In this document: piece by piece, positions 59,558 to 64,000 of the stretch
Position numbering within the stretch: position 1 is the stretch's first letter
Layout: each line of letters begins with the position of its first letter
NCBI GenBank assembly: GCA_036873135.1
Contig: JAPTYO010000007.1
Coordinates: 23,976,763-24,040,762, forward strand
Source: Clarkia xantiana subsp. parviflora
Lineage: Eukaryota; Streptophyta; Magnoliopsida; Myrtales; Onagraceae
Length of the DNA: 64,000 bases
Direction: 5' to 3'
Translations under genes and position numbers: made by a program
The notes under the pieces: generated by a model
The model's input: the letters and a program-made list of their open reading frames with translations, nothing else
Databases searched by the model: none
What the model was told of the DNA's origin: nothing

Positions 59558-59876
59558 ATGTATAATTCCTTCTCTTCTAAGTGGAGGAAAACTTTGAAAG
59601 CTAAACCTAAGCTAGCTAACCTGTTTCTTATGCATTTTCTTTCATGAACATGTATGATCACTATTGCCTCTTCTGGTTTAAAAAAGCTAGTGGATCACAA
59701 GGGAAAATAATAACTAAACAGAGCATAACAAGTAAAAAAAATGAGTTTTTAAAATGAGAACAAACCCTAACAATTGTAGAACACTGCCAAACTTCCAAAT
59801 CAATCAGCGTCATAATTTCTATTGAACTTTACAATGATTCAGCATAGAAATGCTTCCTATCCTGACTGATGAGTGA

Positions 59877-59948
<72 letters not shown>

Positions 59949-60853
59949 CGTATTTATCGTGTATGTATACATATATTATTGAAAATAAGCATTTATAGGA
60001 GTCAGACTGAGACTATACACATGAAATATCTTACCACTAAAAGTGATGGAAAATAATCAATATGCGCACCTGCAGTTTTCAAATTATCTCTTGTACAAAT
60101 GAATCTACAGCACAACCTTTTCTATTAGGATTCCATCTCAAAAACAGCACATGAAGAAAGAAACTTTCATGGCAAATCTCCCTGCATTTTCCAATCAGAT
60201 CATATTTTAGACTCAACAATGATAATCACCAAAGTACTAATTACGATCTGAAACACTGTTAGCATCCAAACTTCCAAATCAATAGGAACCTTAATTTATA
60301 TTGAATTGTACAATGATTTAGCATAGAAACCTGCATTCTCAGCAGAAACAGAGAAAACCTGCCTTCTTAGCGGAAACATAGATCTAATTGGTTTTGACAT
60401 CAGCTTCCTGGCTGATGAATCTGAGCACATAATGGATCAACTTAGATGAGTCTGGACCTGATATTTTTAACGTACCATCGATGGGATTAACGAAACAGAG
60501 ATCTGAAACATGGACTTGAGATTTTTAACGTAACATCGATGGGATAAAGGAAACGGAGAATCAGTAAAGCTTCAATCGATGGCCAAATTGAAACTAAAGC
60601 TTAAATCGGAGAATCAATAATGAGAACATTCAATCGGATAAACGGAAGTTATAATGCCTGATTGAAAAAACGGACGGGAATTTGAAACCCTGATGCAGTA
60701 AAGCCTAAAATAATTAGAGAAACGGAGGCGGAAACGAAGAAACGGAAGTCTGAAGAAGAAGCAGCGTAGAATGGTGAGGTGCATCAAACCGTTTTTTTTC
60801 TTTTCCAAACGTGTGAGATGCACTGACCAATAAGAATCATAATATATAGATAA
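59558..60853. other. Gene-free region with long (TA)n tract
   Basis: A (TA)n microsatellite of about 33 units lies at 59880-59946. Two related blocks near 59765-59850 and 60245-60330 share 'aacacts...ccaaacttccaaatcaat' and 'tgaattgtacaatgattyagcatagaaa' words, an old duplication. 60360-60800 is GC-richer but has no recognised coding motif. Confidence 0.45.
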
Positions 60854-60890
60854 CTAGATATTTTTGCCCGCGCATCGCGCGGGTACGATA
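60854..60890 (-). mobile_element. Helitron-type 3' terminus
   Basis: Read on minus: a 7-bp stem CCCGCGC gat GCGCGGG, then CAAAAATAT, then CTAG and T. This is the cleanest of the Helitron-type ends in the window. The body extends to the right. Confidence 0.65.
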
Positions 60891-62497
60891 TTTTAAGTAA
60901 TAGTGTTAAAATTATGATAAATTTCTAATCTATGCTTTGTAAGATCTTGACATACAATGAAATTTTTAATCTATGCTTTGTAAGGTCAGTAATTTAATTT
61001 TCATGCACAAAAAGAACAAGTTAGTGTTTGTAGTACAATCTTTTACTTCACCTAAGAGATGATCATCTTTCTACAGTAGAGAAAATAAAATGTAGTTTAT
61101 AGATTAAAAAAATTATCTATATGTTTCTTATAAAAAAAAAAAAAAAACAGTGTGCATGTTTTCACATGAAGTATCTTGTTTTCGTCCTCCATTTCCATTA
61201 TGTTGTCAAAAGTGTTGTTTGAGTTTTGTCTAACCATCTGAAGAGGAAAACAGAGCCTTATGAAATGATCCAACTACAAACACTGATAATAATGCAACAC
61301 TTAACATAATTGCTGATCTGAAAACTAAATTATGTCGAGTCAACCGCTATTAATGGCCCGAGATGGTCTCCTTGAACCGACCCAAAATCTATAAGGCGTT
61401 CACTTGGGGCGAGTTCAAGAAAGTACTGTACACGTTGCGGCTTGGAGATCGACGTCTTGAACTTTTTAAGGTTAAAAAGTGAAGACACGTAAGTCGTACA
61501 GCGGGAGGTCAATAATCTCCATGAAAAAGACTTGACCGAAAAGAAGAATATATTTATATATATCCATGAAAAGAACGTTTCTAAGGTGAAAACGGCCCCT
61601 TTGGTCCAAAAAAATAAACGGCCACTTGGAAAAAATTAAGTAAATAAATAAATAAAACGGGTGAACTATCCAGACCGAATTCATAACGTTTCAGTATTAT
61701 AAAGTTGTAATTTGAGATTGCATTCTACATTATTAACTGATTTTATATATGTTGCCTTCTTAATCTTAGATTTTCACCAGATATGTATTCGATGGATCTA
61801 GTGTTCCCTTGACATGATCTTGGTTGCACATCTCCATTTCTGATAGTGCTTATCGCCTTAGTTACCTGCAAGAAGGGGTAGATTGAGAATGTCCCGGTGA
61901 ACCCTCTATGATCCTTAAAAAGTCTCAGTTTTTAAGAGATAAATGAATAGAGTAGTTGTATAGAGAGAGAGAGCTTAAAAAACTGAATGAAGGGGTGAGG
62001 GGGTATTTATAAGGGGTTTATATCTAATCCCATTTATGATAGAGTTATACCGGCTTAATCATGGACAGGTTATGATAATCATGTTTAGCAACGGGGTATA
62101 AAAGGTGTCATGTTTGGGGTAGGGGTCGATTGGTATAAACATGTTGATCCCTTTGGTTGGTAGAGTTCCCTCACTGGGGGTACAGATACAATGGTAGGGT
62201 TACCCTCATTAGAGGGTGTGTGTCTACAATTCGACCGGTCGACTTGTCCTGAGACAAGTCGGCCTAGCCAGAACCAACTTTTCGTAGACAAGTCGGCCGA
62301 TTTTTGGGTCTTATTGAGGGGGTGTATGCTTTTACACTTCGTTCGGGGTTACCGGATGCACATGCTCCATTTTTCCGGCAGGTTGTTCGGTTGCGAGTTA
62401 TGGGTTATTGCCAAAATTGGGCGTATATTTGCCCCCCAAGTTAGGTACAATATATTTTTTATTTGTTTAGTTTTTTTCCGTAGATAGGAAGGAGAGA
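60891..62497. other. Gene-free region, probable repeat DNA
   Basis: An early direct repeat ('atgaaatttttaatctatgctttgtaag') lies at 60915-60985. 61800-62480 has LTR-like features ('ggggtatttataaggggttta', 'tttgccccccaagtt') but I found no second LTR or coding domain. It may be a solo LTR. Confidence 0.4.
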
Positions 62498-62505
62498 GCT
62501 CAATT

Positions 62506-63151
62506 TAGGCCTGTCAAGGGGTCACAACCCTTGACCCGTGACCCGCGGGTCACCGACCATCCGACCCGTGATTGACCCGGGGGTCACCACGGGTCAGGGG
62601 TCGCAGACCCGTACCCGGGTCAAACATATGTGTTAGCAATTTATTTATTTTTATTTTTTTTTCACTACGTGCTGGATATGTAACGTAACCATTTCATTAA
62701 ATTATACGAAAATCTTAATGGAGATAGCCATTTGTAGATACTTGAACTAAGGTAGCCATTTGATAATGTATTTGGTTAAAATGAAGTCGACTTAGTAGAT
62801 TTCTTAGCTATAAGATCAGGCATAAATCTCAATATGACTATATGAGTCTATGACTAATTTAACCGTTGAGAAATCGATTTGTTATATAATTCAGATTTAC
62901 TACAAATACAGAATGCTAATTATCCTTTGATTTTTGAATAGATTGCTAATTTCTTTAAAATATACTTTGGTAGTACAAGTTTCATATTTTTACAAATTGT
63001 TAGTTTCATTAGGATTTCTATTTATAATTTGGACGAAATGGGTCACGTGATGAACAAAAATACGGAAAATTGCTAATTATGTTTGTGCAGTTAAGCAGTC
63101 TACCTGAAGTGTTTTAGAATTTAGAAATTTAGAATTAAATTTGAATTTAGG

Positions 63152-63197
<46 letters not shown>

Positions 63198-63380
63198 GAT
63201 ATTTACACGGGTCACGGGCCGGGTACGGGTACGGGTCATTGCCCTAAACCCGTACCCGGCCCGGCCTCAACGGGTCATTAACGGGTTGACCCGTAAATGA
63301 CCCGTTAGCGTGTTTGGGGTCACCCGGACCCGACCCGTGAACGGGTCGTTTGCGGGTCGCGGGTAAATTTGACAGCCCTA
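62506..63380. mobile_element. hAT-type MITE, 875 bp, with 8-bp target duplication
   Basis: The left end is TAGGCCTGTCAA and the right end, read on minus, is TAGGGCTGTCAA. The exact 8-bp word GCTCAATT flanks both sides (62498-62505 and 63381-63388). An 8-bp duplication plus this terminus is diagnostic of hAT elements. Subterminal blocks on both sides are packed with ACCCG/CGGGT words (for example 62535-62630 and 63205-63365), possible transposase-binding repeats. A run of about 40 A lies at 63158-63196. No transposase. Confidence 0.92.
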
Positions 63381-63388
63381 GCTCAATT

Positions 63389-64000
63389 TGGGGGTACGCG
63401 TCAATTGCGATTTTACTGTCATCATCTTCTTGGCTAGAAGATGGGACCCAGGTTCAATATTGGCCTTTGAAATCATTTCGATCGGACCGTTGGAGTGGGA
63501 TTTATCCTTTTTATTTATTTCCTCTATGTATCTATAAAAGGAACTCGTGATTCTTTTCATCGATCGGATTATTTAATCTCCTTAATTTATTTTATTTCCT
63601 TGTGGTTTTCTTGGAGGGGAGGTTAAAACTAGTTCCTCACCTTTTATACTTGCGTCTCGAGCTCTAGTGTGGTTTTCTTCTTCAGGGGGTCAGTCTTTGC
63701 TTCAATATTGTTTTCATTTTGTTTTACACCTCTTCTTTCGACGGTTCCTGTGCATGCTCTGTTAGCAAAATATCAGGGTCAAACTGCAAAACACAAAAGT
63801 TGAGGGATTATTTTGCAATTTCTGAAACTTCAGTGACTAAAACGTAAATAGTCAAATTTCGAGCTCTTACATATAATGATGCCGAATTATCATGCAAGGT
63901 ATGAACAACTTCGAAATTACACGTATAATCGACAACGACGAAAAACGTGATTTTGTAATACTGAGGCCCGTGCTAATCACAGTCTCCTTAAGGCAATTTC
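63389..64000. other. Intergenic, no supported gene
   Basis: Mixed composition, with small frames lacking motifs. It may hold the edge of a further element ('tattttgcaatttctgaaac', 'actaaaacgtaaatagtcaaa'), but no boundary can be placed. Confidence 0.4.

Noticed and set aside
59880..59946. Long (TA)n tract as origin or matrix attachment site
   Set aside because: A simple microsatellite explains it; nothing else supports a functional site.
61800..62497. Second LTR retrotransposon
   Set aside because: LTR-like wording on one side only; no partner LTR, primer site or coding domain in the window.

Overview
This window looks like nuclear DNA of a flowering plant, most likely a eudicot. It has AT-rich intergenic DNA, GT-AG introns, and plant-specific gene families: F-box/LRR/FBD genes, an ALE2-type receptor kinase, and COX5C with a leader intron. 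It also carries a Ty1/copia element with an initiator-tRNA-Met primer site, many MITEs and several Helitron-type ends. All exon models were built by hand from splice sites and reading-frame phase. Totals are exact multiples of three for the four large gene models. No transcript or database evidence was available.

Layout. 1-2.3 kb: AT-rich DNA with a decayed MITE and nested repeats. 2.3-6.4 kb: tandem, scrambled F-box pseudogenes (+) containing a nested foldback. 8.1-9.5 kb: COX5C (-) with a long leader intron. 10.9-14.1 kb: an INO80-complex subunit B-like gene (-; PAPA-1 plus HIT zinc finger; 527 aa, 6 coding exons). 15.2-19.2 kb: an ALE2-like receptor kinase (-; 701 aa, 8 exons). 21.2-24.1 kb: a membrane-anchored protein with an ethylbenzene-dehydrogenase-like haem-binding domain (-; 380 aa, 8 exons). 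24.2-29 kb: a foldback MITE, a SINE, a dead LINE fragment and a MITE fragment. 29.9-32.6 kb: an F-box gene (-) whose 3' exons are duplicated head-on as an inverted repeat. 33-37.9 kb: transposon debris with two Helitron-type 3' ends and a TIR element with a 9-bp target duplication. 37.9-43.5 kb: the CstF77 gene (+; 751 aa, 22 exons). 43.8-49 kb: repeats and Helitron-type ends. 49.1-54.6 kb: a structurally complete Ty1/copia element with nearly identical LTRs and a 5-bp target duplication. 54.6-64 kb: mostly gene-free, with a 1,024-bp foldback element (9-bp target duplication), a microsatellite, one more Helitron-type end and an 875-bp hAT-type MITE (8-bp target duplication).

The protein-coding genes are unrelated housekeeping or signalling genes that happen to be neighbours. 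I see no operon-like or biosynthetic cluster and no convincing new multi-gene system. The most unusual features are structural: the inverted duplication of the F-box 3' exons, the nested foldback at 4.8-5.0 kb, the GC-rich palindromic MITE at 58.5 kb, and the set of Helitron-type hairpin ends.
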